NCBI RefSeq assembly: GCF_900095745.1
Contig: NZ_FMIR01000015.1
Coordinates: 310,001-374,000, forward strand
DNA from: Microbacterium oxydans
GTDB lineage: Bacteria > Actinomycetota > Actinomycetes > Actinomycetales > Microbacteriaceae
DNA: 64,000 nt
Direction of reading: 5' to 3'
Shown: piece by piece, positions 16,914 through 25,443 of the stretch
How positions within the stretch are numbered: the stretch's first letter is position 1
Layout of the letters: each line of letters opens with the position of its first letter
Notes under the pieces: model-generated
What the model was told of the DNA's origin: nothing
The model's input: the letters and a program-made list of their open reading frames with translations, nothing else
The model's database searches: none
Position numbers and translations under genes: made by a program

Positions 16914-17632
16914 GCCGAGATTCCGCGCGAACCGACGTACTCGGCGAGGGCGGCGTAGAACTCCCGTTTCCGAGGTCGGCTGATGGGGAGGCTGCCGCCC
17001 CCGCGGATGCGGCAGTCGTTGCCGTCGATGCCGGTCACGTGTCGCAGGTTCACGAGCAGGCCGCTGTGGCAGCGCAGGAACCCCTTGTCGGCCAGCTGCG
17101 CCTCCATCGCCTTCAACGTCGTCGCGATGCTGAACGTGCCGTCGAGCGTGTACAGCTCGACGCGGTGACGGATCGATTCGATGTAGCGGATGTCGTCCAC
17201 GGCGACGCGGTGGTGCACACCGTCGGTCGCGGTGAAGAGCAGCTCCCGCCGCGACCGCCGCTGCAGCCGCGTGAGGATCCGCGACATCTCCTGCTCGAAC
17301 GACGCATAGGCCACCGGCTTCAGGAGGTAGCTGAGGGCGTCGACCTCGTACCCGCCCACCGCGTAGTGCGGCGAGCTCGTGATGAAGACGATGATGACCT
17401 CGGAGTCGACCTCGCGGATGCGGCGGGCGGCCGCCATGCCGTCGACCCGGGGCATCTGCACGTCGAGGAACAGCACGTCCCAGTCGGGACGGTAGTCGGC
17501 GAGGACGTCAGCCCCGTCGTGGAAGGCGGCGATATGGAACCGCTCGCCCTGGTCGCGCTGGAAGCGATCCAGGTGCGAGAGCAGTCGCTCGATGGCGGCA
17601 CCGTCGTCCTCGACGATTCCGATGCGGATCAT
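16910..17632 (-). CDS. LytTR-family response regulator (AgrA/LytR-like)
   Basis: 240 residues: a receiver domain (acidic pair E8/D9/D10, phospho-acceptor D57 in VLFLDVQMPRVDG, and LLKP lysine) and a C-terminal LytTR DNA-binding domain from about residue 135 (VDDIRYIESIRHRVELYTLD, then FLRCHSGLLVNLRHVTGID). It precedes and overlaps the kinase gene, so the pair is translationally coupled. LytTR regulators generally control surface polymers, adhesion or quorum circuits; here the natural targets are the GH3, GtrA and glycosyltransferase genes just upstream, which is inference. Confidence 0.9.
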   Translation of the reverse strand: MIRIGIVEDDGAAIERLLSHLDRFQRDQGERFHIAAFHDGADVLADYRPDWDVLFLDVQMPRVDGMAAARRIREVDSEVIIVFITSSPHYAVGGYEVDALSYLLKPVAYASFEQEMSRILTRLQRRSRRELLFTATDGVHHRVAVDDIRYIESIRHRVELYTLDGTFSIATTLKAMEAQLADKGFLRCHSGLLVNLRHVTGIDGNDCRIRGGGSLPISRPRKREFYAALAEYVGSRGISA

Positions 17633-17650
17633 TCCGCCTCCGTTCTCCGA

Positions 17651-18685
17651 TCAGCTGAAGCCGACGACTCGCCGTGCCACATGGTAGGCGAGGTTCGTCG
17701 CCCGTCGTCCCGCCTGCCCCGGCAGATTACTGGTCGCCCCGAGCAGGCTCCGGCGCATGCGCGTGTACAGCCACGGGTTCTCCGCCCTGACCTCATGCCA
17801 GAACAGATCCCGCTGCTGCAGGTGCGCGGCCGTGCCACCGCGGGCGAGGGTGGCGCTGGTCACCGCGCAGACGCCCTCGAGGTGATGGAGCATCGCCCGA
17901 TGCAGCTGCCGCGGCACCCCGCCAGCGGCGAGGTCGGCGTGGGACGGGAGGGTGGCGAGAGCGAGCCGGTTCACGCGCAGCTGCTGATCGACGCGGCGCA
18001 CCATGACCTCGGGCGCGACCGACTGCCCCTCGCGCCCGATGAAGTAGCGGTACAGCGGCACCGGCAGGTAGCTCATGCGCCGGAGCCGGGCGAACGGCTG
18101 CAGCACGAAGAGGTTGTCGACGTAGAAGGTGTGCTCCGGGAGGGCGAGCCCGACGTCGCGCAGCAGCTGCGTGCGGTAGACGATGGCGTGCATCATCAGC
18201 ACCTGGCGTCGACCGAAACGCTCGGTGTCGGACCACTCGAACACGCGCCCCTCGGGAAAGACCGAGTCGAAGCGGGCGGCCTTCGGCGACTTGCCCAGGC
18301 GCTCGTGGACGAAGTCCGTGAAGACGGCGTCGACCTCGGTGCCCGTCTCGCGCAGCACGTCGAGGTGGGCGACGAGCAGTCGCAGCGACCGGATGTCGAG
18401 CCAGTCATCAGCGTCGAGCACCTTGAAGTAGTCGCCGCGGGCAGAGGCCAACCCGGTGTTGATCGCCCCGCCGTGGCCACGGTTCTCCTGGCTCACCACG
18501 CGGATGCTCTCCGGGCTGCGCGCCGCCCAGGCCTCGGCGACCTCACGCGTGCCGTCGGTGGAGCCGTCGTCCACGACGACGACCTCGATGCCGCGCACCG
18601 CCCCCAGTCCGTCGAGCGCGCGCCCGAGGTAGGCCGCCGCGTTGTAGGCAGGGACGATCACGGACAGCGCGGGCACACTGTCCAT
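17651..18685 (-). CDS. Family 2 glycosyltransferase
   Basis: About 344 residues starting MDSVPALSVIVPAYNAAAY. The GT-A signature is clear: ALSVIVPAYNAAAYLGRAL, VVVVDDGSTDGT, ENRGHGGAINTGL and the DXD-type FKVLDADDWLD. A GTG at 18706 overlapping the GtrA stop by 4 bp (GTGA) is an equally possible start. It lies between the GtrA gene and the two-component system. A GtrA plus GT2 pair is a known arrangement for adding sugars to lipid carriers and wall polymers; acceptor and donor are unknown here. Confidence 0.88.
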   Translation of the reverse strand: MDSVPALSVIVPAYNAAAYLGRALDGLGAVRGIEVVVVDDGSTDGTREVAEAWAARSPESIRVVSQENRGHGGAINTGLASARGDYFKVLDADDWLDIRSLRLLVAHLDVLRETGTEVDAVFTDFVHERLGKSPKAARFDSVFPEGRVFEWSDTERFGRRQVLMMHAIVYRTQLLRDVGLALPEHTFYVDNLFVLQPFARLRRMSYLPVPLYRYFIGREGQSVAPEVMVRRVDQQLRVNRLALATLPSHADLAAGGVPRQLHRAMLHHLEGVCAVTSATLARGGTAAHLQQRDLFWHEVRAENPWLYTRMRRSLLGATSNLPGQAGRRATNLAYHVARRVVGFS

Positions 18686-18702
18686 TCTCCCGGATGCGGT
18701 GA

Positions 18703-19350
18703 TCACTTCACGGCACCGTCCGCCGTCGCCTCGGCGGCCGCGGCTTCCGTCTCGGCCTCGACCGGCACCTGACGGAAGATCACGCGGAAGATCGGGTAGA
18801 AGACCCAGAAGCTGATCGCCGAGTTGATGATCATCGTGAGCACGTCGGCGACGACCGAGCCGGTGGAGCCCCAGCCGAGCGTGACCATGAAGAAGTCGTA
18901 GATCGGTGCCTTGTAGAACCCCTGCGCGGCGGCCGCGACGAAGGTGATGACGATGTACGCGAGCGTGTACCAGCCGGCCGCGATCCACACCGAGGTGTTC
19001 GACTTGAACGTGATGTTGCGCTGCAGGAAGAAGTTGATCACCTGGGCGATGAGCAGGGTGATCTGCACGGCGAGGAAGTAGGCGAGCCCGCCGCCTCCGC
19101 CGGGCAGGGCACCCGCCGCGTAATCGAACATGTAGTACTGACTGCCGTCGACGTTGGAGCCGACGGGCAGAGCCTGGAAGCCCACATCCGTGAGACCCGT
19201 GAAGGTCGCGAAGCCCCAGCGGAAGATCGGCATCAGCGCGAGCTGCAGGACGGTGACGCCGTTGGAGAGCACGAGGAACATCAGGAACTTCGACAGCTCG
19301 GGGCGGCCATCCTGAAAACCGGTCCACCAGTTCTTGATCGCGGTGAACAT
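18703..19350 (-). CDS. GtrA family membrane protein (copy 1)
   Basis: 215 residues with four hydrophobic helices and the GtrA core AQVINFFLQRNITFKSN. It is a paralogue of the protein at 14812-15462, sharing long stretches (YFLAVQITLLIA, INFFLQRN, TFKSNT, YK.PIY, VADV). The C-terminus is Ala/Glu-rich. Its ATG overlaps the GH3 stop by one base (TGATG), and the glycosyltransferase follows directly. Role inferred: flipping or presenting a polyprenyl-phosphate sugar for surface glycosylation. Confidence 0.87.
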   Translation of the reverse strand: MFTAIKNWWTGFQDGRPELSKFLMFLVLSNGVTVLQLALMPIFRWGFATFTGLTDVGFQALPVGSNVDGSQYYMFDYAAGALPGGGGGLAYFLAVQITLLIAQVINFFLQRNITFKSNTSVWIAAGWYTLAYIVITFVAAAAQGFYKAPIYDFFMVTLGWGSTGSVVADVLTMIINSAISFWVFYPIFRVIFRQVPVEAETEAAAAEATADGAVK

Positions 19351-21776
19351 CAGATACTCCTCTTCGTGGCTGCGGCGTCGAACGCCTTCTTCGTCGCCTT
19401 CTCGTCGCGGCGTCCGCCGAAGTACGCGGCGATCACCCGCCCCAGCCCTCGGATCGTCTGCCCGTTCACCAGCGTGAGGACGGCGGCGGTGAGACGGCGC
19501 GTCGCCAGTCCCCCGCTCATCTTCGAGATGACCCGGAACGGCCCGTTCAGCAGGAACAGGATGTTCAGGTCGGGTTTGCCCGCCGCCTCCGCCTTGCGGC
19601 GGCGACTGTCGAGGAGGCGGAAGCCGGCGCGGGCCAGAGGGCTCTTCGCCGTCGCGAGTCGGTCCATCGGATCGTTCTCGGCGAGCGGACCGTTGCCCCA
19701 GGCGGAATCCGGGAGAGCGCGGCCGAGCATCGCGGCGAACGTGTTGTCGTCGACGCGCGCGGTCGGCAGCGCAGTGGGCAGCGTGGCCGGCTCAGAGGCG
19801 GTGACGCCTTCGCGCGTGACCGTCGCCCGCACCGGGAGGTCGCGCACGTGGGAGCCCACGGCGACCTCGTACTCGCCCGCCTCGACCTGCCACGCGTTCG
19901 CGGCGGCGTCGAAGTACCGGAAGGTGCGCGGTCCGAAGGGGATGCGGATGCTCCGCGACTCCCCGGCCGCGAGGCGCACCTTCGCGTAGCCCTTGAGCTC
20001 GCGCACGGGCCGGGTCACCCCGGAGGCGCCGAGCCGCGCCACGTAGAGCTGGGCGACGTCGCTGCCGTCGCGGTCGCCGGTGTTGGTGACCGTGACCTCG
20101 ACGCCCTCGGCATCCGCCACGAGCTCGGAGTACGAGAAGGTCGTGTACCCCAGGCCGAAGCCGAACGGGAAGGCCACGGGAACCTCGGCGGTCTCGTAGT
20201 AGCGGTAGCCGACGAACGGCCCCTCGCGGTACTCGGCCGTGCGCCCCGCACTCGGGAACATCCCGGCAGTCGGAGTGTCGGCGAGGCGGAGCGGCATCGT
20301 CTCGGCGAGGCGTCCGCCGGGTTCCACGACGCCGGTGAGCACGTCGGCGATGGCCTCGGCGCCCGCCTGTCCGCCGAGGTAGGCGTGCAGCAGCGCGGCC
20401 GCATCCTCCGCCCACGGCGTCTCCACGACACCACCGGCGCTGAGCACGACGACCGTGCGCGGGTTCGCCGCCCGCACCTCGCGGAGGAGGCGCACCTGCT
20501 CGGCCGGCAGCTGCAGGGTGGAGCGGTCGAGCCCCTCGGACTCGGCGATCTCGGGCAGGCCGAGCGCGAGGACCACGACCTCGGCGCGGCAGGCGAGCGC
20601 GACGGCCTCGCGGTGGAGCTCGTCGTCGCGGATGCCGTCGCGGCGGAAGCCCTCGGCGACGCCCTCCAGCTTCAGCGTCGATGCGCCGACCGCGTCGACG
20701 AGTGTGGGGACCCGCGTCGCGTTGACGAGCGAGGAGCCTGCGCCCTGGTAGCGGGGCGCGGTCGCGAAGGCGCCGATCAGCCCGACCGAGGTGCCACCCG
20801 CGAGGGGCAGCAGTGCGTCGTCGTTGCGCAGGAGCACGGCCGACTCGGCGGCGGCCCGGCGGGCGAGCGCGTGGTGGGCGTCGAGGTCGACCGAGGCGCG
20901 CGGCTGCGCGGTGACCCGGCGCACGAGGTCGATGACCTCGGCCGCACGGGCATCCACATCGGCCTCCGACAGCTCACCGGACTCGACGGCCGCGACGATC
21001 TGCCGCACCGAGTCGAATCCGGGCGACGGCATCTCGATGGTGCCGCCGGCCGCGGCAGCCGCCACGGCGTCGTTGCTGCCACCCCAGTCGGAGACGACCG
21101 CACCGGAGAAACCCCACTCCTGGCGGAGGATGTCGATCAGCAGGTGCGCGTTCTCATGCGCGTACGCCCCGTTGACCAGGTTGTACGACGACATGAGGCC
21201 CCACGGGGAGGCCTCGCGCACGACGATCTCGAACGCGGTCAGGTAGATCTCACGGAGCGTGCGCTCGTCGATGACGGAGTCGCTGACCATGCGGCGCAGC
21301 TCCTGGCTGTTCACCGCGAAGTGCTTGGGCGTCGCCGCCACGCCCTCGGACTGGATGCCGCGGACGTAGGCCGCCGCGAGGCGCCCCGACAGCTCGGGGT
21401 CCTCGGAGAAGTACTCGAAGCTGCGGCCACCGAGGGGACTGCGCTTGATGTTGAGCCCGGGGCCGAGCAGCACTCCGACGCCCTGCGACGAGGCCTCGCG
21501 GCCCAGAGCCGTGCCGATCTCCTCGGCGAGCTCGTCGTCCCAGCTGCCGGCCACGGTCGCGGCGGTGGGGAAGCAGGTCGCGGGCTCGGAGCCGTTGATG
21601 CCGAGGTGGTCTGCCGAGCCGACCTGCCGGCGCACGCCGTGGGGGCCGTCGGCCATCCAGACCGCGGGGATGCCGGCGCGTTCGATGGCACGCGTCTGCC
21701 AGGTGTTCGCCCCGCTGAGCAGCGCGGCCTTCTCGAGAAGGCTCAGGCTCGCGACGAGTGCGGTGGTTTCTTTCAC
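19350..21776 (-). CDS. Glycoside hydrolase family 3 (beta-glucosidase-like), cytoplasmic
   Basis: 808 residues from the GTG at 21776; no signal peptide. Classical order: barrel domain first (SLLEKAALLSGANTWQTRAI, VWMADGPHGVR, LGPGLNIKRSPLGGRSFEYF, KHFAVNSQE), nucleophile D230 in GAVVSDWGGSND, alpha/beta sandwich with ALLHAYLGGQAG, FnIII-like domain after FPFGFGLGYTTFSYSELV, and an extra tail of about 120 residues ending PFRVISKMSGGLATRRLT that resembles C-terminal extensions of some GH3 glucosidases. Beta-glucosidase, xylosidase or glucosaminidase activity cannot be separated by eye. It is coupled to the GtrA gene downstream. Confidence 0.9.
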   Translation of the reverse strand: MKETTALVASLSLLEKAALLSGANTWQTRAIERAGIPAVWMADGPHGVRRQVGSADHLGINGSEPATCFPTAATVAGSWDDELAEEIGTALGREASSQGVGVLLGPGLNIKRSPLGGRSFEYFSEDPELSGRLAAAYVRGIQSEGVAATPKHFAVNSQELRRMVSDSVIDERTLREIYLTAFEIVVREASPWGLMSSYNLVNGAYAHENAHLLIDILRQEWGFSGAVVSDWGGSNDAVAAAAAGGTIEMPSPGFDSVRQIVAAVESGELSEADVDARAAEVIDLVRRVTAQPRASVDLDAHHALARRAAAESAVLLRNDDALLPLAGGTSVGLIGAFATAPRYQGAGSSLVNATRVPTLVDAVGASTLKLEGVAEGFRRDGIRDDELHREAVALACRAEVVVLALGLPEIAESEGLDRSTLQLPAEQVRLLREVRAANPRTVVVLSAGGVVETPWAEDAAALLHAYLGGQAGAEAIADVLTGVVEPGGRLAETMPLRLADTPTAGMFPSAGRTAEYREGPFVGYRYYETAEVPVAFPFGFGLGYTTFSYSELVADAEGVEVTVTNTGDRDGSDVAQLYVARLGASGVTRPVRELKGYAKVRLAAGESRSIRIPFGPRTFRYFDAAANAWQVEAGEYEVAVGSHVRDLPVRATVTREGVTASEPATLPTALPTARVDDNTFAAMLGRALPDSAWGNGPLAENDPMDRLATAKSPLARAGFRLLDSRRRKAEAAGKPDLNILFLLNGPFRVISKMSGGLATRRLTAAVLTLVNGQTIRGLGRVIAAYFGGRRDEKATKKAFDAAATKRSI

Positions 21777-21803
21777 GATGGGTCTTTCTGTGTCGATCAG
21801 GGC

Positions 21804-21841
21804 ATCGCCGGGGCGGGCGAGCACACGCCCGCCCCGGCGAT
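21804..21841. terminator. Strong GC hairpin between two GH3 genes
   Basis: A 16-bp perfect stem (left arm 21804-21819, right arm 21826-21841) with a six-base loop lies directly after the stop of the 986-residue GH3 gene and before the next start. No U tract follows; it may terminate, attenuate or protect mRNA ends. Confidence 0.6.
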
Positions 21842-21847
21842 CACGGT

Positions 21848-24808
21848 CTAGCGAACGGTGACCGTGGTGCGCGCGTTGTGCCGCCGCACGCGGAGGATCA
21901 CCATCACCACACCGGCGAGGATCAGCAGTCCGAGCACCGACGAGATGACGATCTGCCACACCACCCAGGCGGGCGGGGTGTAGGCGACCGTCGCGCCCGG
22001 CGCCAGTCCGTCCATCGCGTTGGAGTTCGCGACGGTGAACAGGATGTTGTGCGTCGAGTCACGGATGTCGGCGACCGCCTTGGCGGAGCTGGCGTCGTTG
22101 AACGACTTCGACGGCTGGAAGGTCAGCATCAGGTCGGACCCGGCATGGATGCCCTCGTTGGGGTTCATGTACGGGTACAGGTTGAAGTCCGTGATGGCGA
22201 AGCCCTCGAACCCCCACTCGCCGCGCAACACCGTGTCCATGAGCGCGACCGAGCCGCCGGCCCACGTGGCGCCGATGCGGTTGAACGAGCTCATGATGCC
22301 GGCTGCACCGATCGTGGTCTCCGACACGGTGCCCTCGTGATCCGAGAGGTACTTCACGTCCATCGAGATGTTCTTGATCCCGATCTCGAACGGCTTGAGG
22401 TAGACCTCGCGGATCGCCTGCTCGGTGGCCCAGGTCGCGATGCCGTTGTTGACGCGGTTCGTCTCCTGCTCGTTCATCGCGTAGTGCTTGATCGTCGTGT
22501 AGACGCCCTTGGTGCCGACGCCGTTCGCGACGGCGGTGAGCATCTGACCGGACAGCAGCGGGTCTTCCGAGTAGTACTCGAAGTTGCGGCCCGCGAACGG
22601 CGAGCGGTGCAGGTTGACCGCCGGTGCGTACCAGCCGTTGATGTCCTTGAACAGCGCCTCGTTGCCGAGCATGACGCCCATGGCCGTGCCGAGGTCGACA
22701 TCCCACGTCTGCGCGATGAGCACCTCCGACGGGTAGGCGGTGCCGTTGATGGCCGAGTTGATGAACGACGAGAACCCGGCGGGTCCGTCCGGCTCCAGCG
22801 TCTGCGGCTTGCCGATCGAGCCGATCGCGGCCGTCTGGTACGCGCCGTTGAGGAGCATCGCCGTCATGTCGTTCACGCTCAGCGAGTCGAGCAGCTCGTC
22901 CCACTTCGGGTCGTCCTTGGCGAGGCCGCGCATGTCGATCAGCGAGAGATCGCTGCCGGCGCCGGTCGTGGGCATGTCGCCCTCGAAGGCTTCGGCCGCA
23001 CCCTCGTGGTCCCAGACCGCGAAGCCGTCGGCGACCGCGTCGTCGGCGACCAGCATGTCGCCGGTCGGAGCCGTCGGGAAGGTGCCGGCGAAGTCCGCGC
23101 GGGACATCACCGGGATCTTGCCGGCCTCACCGGTGGTCGTGAACTGCGCCGACACGTCGTCGAACTGGTTCGTGACGGCCTCGAGGTCGGATGCGCGGTG
23201 GTCGTCACCGGTGTAGACGACGTCTTCGCTCACGGTGTACGCGATCGGCTGGGTGCCGGCGGCGACCGTGTGCGAGTCCTCGCGGACGCTGAGGACGTAG
23301 TCGCCCGCATCCAGGACGTAGGCCTTCTCGTCGAGGTAGTCGTACGAGGCCATGTCCTCGACGGCGAGCTCGATCGTCACCGACTCCGTCGCGCCGGGCG
23401 CGATGTCACCGGTCTTGGCGAAGCCGCCGAGCACGACGGCCGACTTCTCGACGCCACCGGGCGTGTACGGGGCCGAGTAGTACAGCTGCACCACATCGCG
23501 TCCCGCGACCGCACCCGTGTTGGTCACGTCGACCGTGACCGCGATGGTGCCGTCGACCTCGCCGAGCTCGGTGTTCGACACCGCCCAGGAGAAGTCCGTG
23601 TAGCTGAGGCCGTGTCCGAAGGGGTAGACGACGGCGGCGTCGTAGTCGATGAAGCCCTCGACCGCCGCGGTCTCGTAATAGCGGTAGCCGACGTAGATGC
23701 CCTCGGCGTAGTTCACGAACGGCGCCTCGTCGGTGACGGTCGCGTTCGACGTCGCGCTCTCGGTGACCGGCACCGGGTAGTTCGGGGCGACGTTGTCGTA
23801 GAGGAAGTTGCCGAAGTTGACGAAGGTCGGGTCGGCGGTGAAGTCGGCAGCCCACAGGTCGACCGTGCGACCGGAGGGGTTGACCTCGCCGTTCAGGATG
23901 CGCCCGAGCGCGTTGAACGCGGTCGATCCGGGCGAGCCGGCGAGGAGGATCGCGTCGACGCCCTGGTCGTTCTGCAGGTCGCCGAGCTCGAGCGTGGTCG
24001 AGGCGTTGATGACGACGACGACCTTCTCGAAGCTCTGCTTGGCGAGGTCGAGCAGGTCGCGCTCGTCCTTGTTGAGCTCGAGCTGGTGCTGGCCGGGCTG
24101 GGCGTTGTCGTCCCAGTCGGTCATGTCCTGCGTGAGGTCGCCGCCCTCGCCGCCGGGGCGTCCGATGAAGACGACGGCCGCGTCGCCGAACTGGGCGAAC
24201 GTCGAGGCCTGCTCCTGGTAACCCGCGATCGGCATCTCGCCGATGTTGTAGGTCGAGATGTCGGGGCGATCCATCTCGATGTAGCCGCGCGGGTTCTCGG
24301 CCGCGTAGGCCTCGATGGCCGCGTAGGCGGGGTCGTTGACGGCGAAGCCGGCGTTCTCGAGACCCATGCGCGCCGTGACGGCGGAGTTGGTGTCGACCGA
24401 GCCGGAACCGGAGCCGCCGTACACGGGGTCGGCCGCGGCACGGCCCAGCATGGTGAGCTGCGCGCCGGAGGCGAGCGGGAGAGCTGCGCCGTCGTTCTTC
24501 GCGAGGACGATGCCGCCGGCACCGATCTCTTCGACGAGTCCGAGGGCTGCGGCATCCACCGCTTCGAGGTTGGGGTAGTCGGCCTCGTAGTACTCGGTGT
24601 CCCAGTCAGCGGACTCTTCGGAGTTCGTGAACGTGTAGGTGCCCGAACCGAGCTGCGAGGCGATCCATCCGGTCGCCACGTTCATGGCGACGTTGGCGAC
24701 CACGACCACGACGGTCACGAGCGCGAGCAGGGGTACCCAGATCCACAGGTACTTCTTGTTGGACATCGGCATCGCGCTCGCCTTGTCCTTGGCCGTTCGG
24801 GCGTTCAC
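21848..24808 (-). CDS. Membrane-anchored GH3 protein with inverted domain order
   Basis: 986 residues. A membrane helix near residues 20-42 (YLWIWVPLLALVTVVVVVAN) and another near 950-975 (VVWQIVISSVLGLLILAGVV) bracket an extracytoplasmic body. The domains are in reverse order: the alpha/beta sandwich comes first (about 85-395, with GGIVLAKNDGAALPL and YPFGHGLSYTDFSW), then FnIII, then the barrel (about 620-920) with EPDGPAGFSSF, NLHRSPFAGRNFEYYSEDPL, KHYAMNEQE and nucleophile D874 in GFEGFAITDFN. Such inverted GH3 enzymes are known in a minority of the family, for example from rumen bacteria, but the double membrane anchor is unusual. It is surrounded by two other GH3 genes and a small lipoprotein. 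Confidence 0.88.
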   Translation of the reverse strand: MNARTAKDKASAMPMSNKKYLWIWVPLLALVTVVVVVANVAMNVATGWIASQLGSGTYTFTNSEESADWDTEYYEADYPNLEAVDAAALGLVEEIGAGGIVLAKNDGAALPLASGAQLTMLGRAAADPVYGGSGSGSVDTNSAVTARMGLENAGFAVNDPAYAAIEAYAAENPRGYIEMDRPDISTYNIGEMPIAGYQEQASTFAQFGDAAVVFIGRPGGEGGDLTQDMTDWDDNAQPGQHQLELNKDERDLLDLAKQSFEKVVVVINASTTLELGDLQNDQGVDAILLAGSPGSTAFNALGRILNGEVNPSGRTVDLWAADFTADPTFVNFGNFLYDNVAPNYPVPVTESATSNATVTDEAPFVNYAEGIYVGYRYYETAAVEGFIDYDAAVVYPFGHGLSYTDFSWAVSNTELGEVDGTIAVTVDVTNTGAVAGRDVVQLYYSAPYTPGGVEKSAVVLGGFAKTGDIAPGATESVTIELAVEDMASYDYLDEKAYVLDAGDYVLSVREDSHTVAAGTQPIAYTVSEDVVYTGDDHRASDLEAVTNQFDDVSAQFTTTGEAGKIPVMSRADFAGTFPTAPTGDMLVADDAVADGFAVWDHEGAAEAFEGDMPTTGAGSDLSLIDMRGLAKDDPKWDELLDSLSVNDMTAMLLNGAYQTAAIGSIGKPQTLEPDGPAGFSSFINSAINGTAYPSEVLIAQTWDVDLGTAMGVMLGNEALFKDINGWYAPAVNLHRSPFAGRNFEYYSEDPLLSGQMLTAVANGVGTKGVYTTIKHYAMNEQETNRVNNGIATWATEQAIREVYLKPFEIGIKNISMDVKYLSDHEGTVSETTIGAAGIMSSFNRIGATWAGGSVALMDTVLRGEWGFEGFAITDFNLYPYMNPNEGIHAGSDLMLTFQPSKSFNDASSAKAVADIRDSTHNILFTVANSNAMDGLAPGATVAYTPPAWVVWQIVISSVLGLLILAGVVMVILRVRRHNARTTVTVR

Positions 24809-24851
24809 TTCGGTTCTCCTTCAGTACTGCGATTACGGGTTGCGGAGGGAG

Positions 24852-24896
24852 GGCCGCCGACGCCGGTGATGCCCGCAGGCGTACGGGTCGGCGGCC
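24852..24896. terminator. GC hairpin after the lipoprotein gene
   Basis: Arms GGCCGCCGAC (24852-24861) and GTCGGCGGCC (24887-24896) are perfectly complementary around a 25-base loop, between the lipoprotein stop at 24903 and the GH3 start at 24808. Weaker than the other two hairpins of the cluster. Confidence 0.45.
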
Positions 24897-24902
24897 GCTC
24901 CG

Positions 24903-25343
24903 TCACTCCGAGGCCTGAGTGATGTTGCCGTCCTGGTCGATCTGCCAAGTCTCACCCGTCTCGGCGGACTCCGCCTCGATGACGTACTTGCCGTCGGCGA
25001 TGTCGACCGTGCCGGTCACGCGCTTCGCGGCCTCGCTCTTGACGAACGGCATCACCAGGAGGCCGTACTTCTGCGTCGGCTGCTTGACGTCACCGGCGAG
25101 CATGACCTGCTTCCAATCCGGGTTCTCGGCGAGCGCGTCGACGATCGCCTGACGGGCGGTCTCGAGGTCGGTCGCGACATCGGCGGTCTCGGACTTCGAG
25201 CCGCTCTCGCTGCTCTCGCTGTTCGAGCTGTTCGAGCCACCCGTCGTGGTGCCCGCGTCGCCCGCGCACCCGGCCAGGCCGAAGGTGCCGGTGGCGAGGA
25301 TGACCGCCGCGAGGACTCCCGCGCGCAGCTTGGTGCTGTTCAT
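24903..25343 (-). CDS. Small secreted lipoprotein, PepSY-like
   Basis: 146 residues. A signal segment ends in the lipobox LAGC with C26, then a 30-residue Ser/Gly/Asn/Glu linker, then a compact domain of about 90 residues with DLETARQAIVDALAENPDWK and a terminal GETWQIDQDGNITQASE. The alpha-beta pattern and the YVIEAES...WQIDQDG ending resemble PepSY-type domains, which often inhibit or sense exoenzymes, but I would not assign a family firmly. It sits between two extracellular GH3 genes and is likely on the outer face of the membrane with them. Confidence 0.65.
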   Translation of the reverse strand: MNSTKLRAGVLAAVILATGTFGLAGCAGDAGTTTGGSNSSNSESSESGSKSETADVATDLETARQAIVDALAENPDWKQVMLAGDVKQPTQKYGLLVMPFVKSEAAKRVTGTVDIADGKYVIEAESAETGETWQIDQDGNITQASE

Positions 25344-25361
25344 TTCTGCTCCCTTTCCTGT

Positions 25362-25428
25362 CCGACGGGGCGCCCCGTCGGGTTCTGCATCGACGGCATG
25401 GCCGGCGTGATCAGGCGCCGGCCATGCC
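25362..25428. terminator. Pair of GC hairpins after the GH3 lipoprotein gene
   Basis: Two inverted repeats lie between the GH3 stop (25444) and the lipoprotein start (25343): a 13-bp perfect stem at 25395-25407/25416-25428 with an 8-base loop, and a 20-bp perfect palindrome at 25362-25381. Together they could stop or sharply reduce read-through on the minus strand. Confidence 0.6.
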
Positions 25429-25443
25429 TGTGGCGATCTCCGC

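Noticed and set aside
21758..24922. Very long antisense open frame (over 1000 codons) opposite the GH3 gene
   Set aside because: It is a shadow of high-GC codon bias; the translation is low-complexity (Arg, Val, Asp, Gly) with no domain, and the opposite strand encodes a clear GH3 protein.
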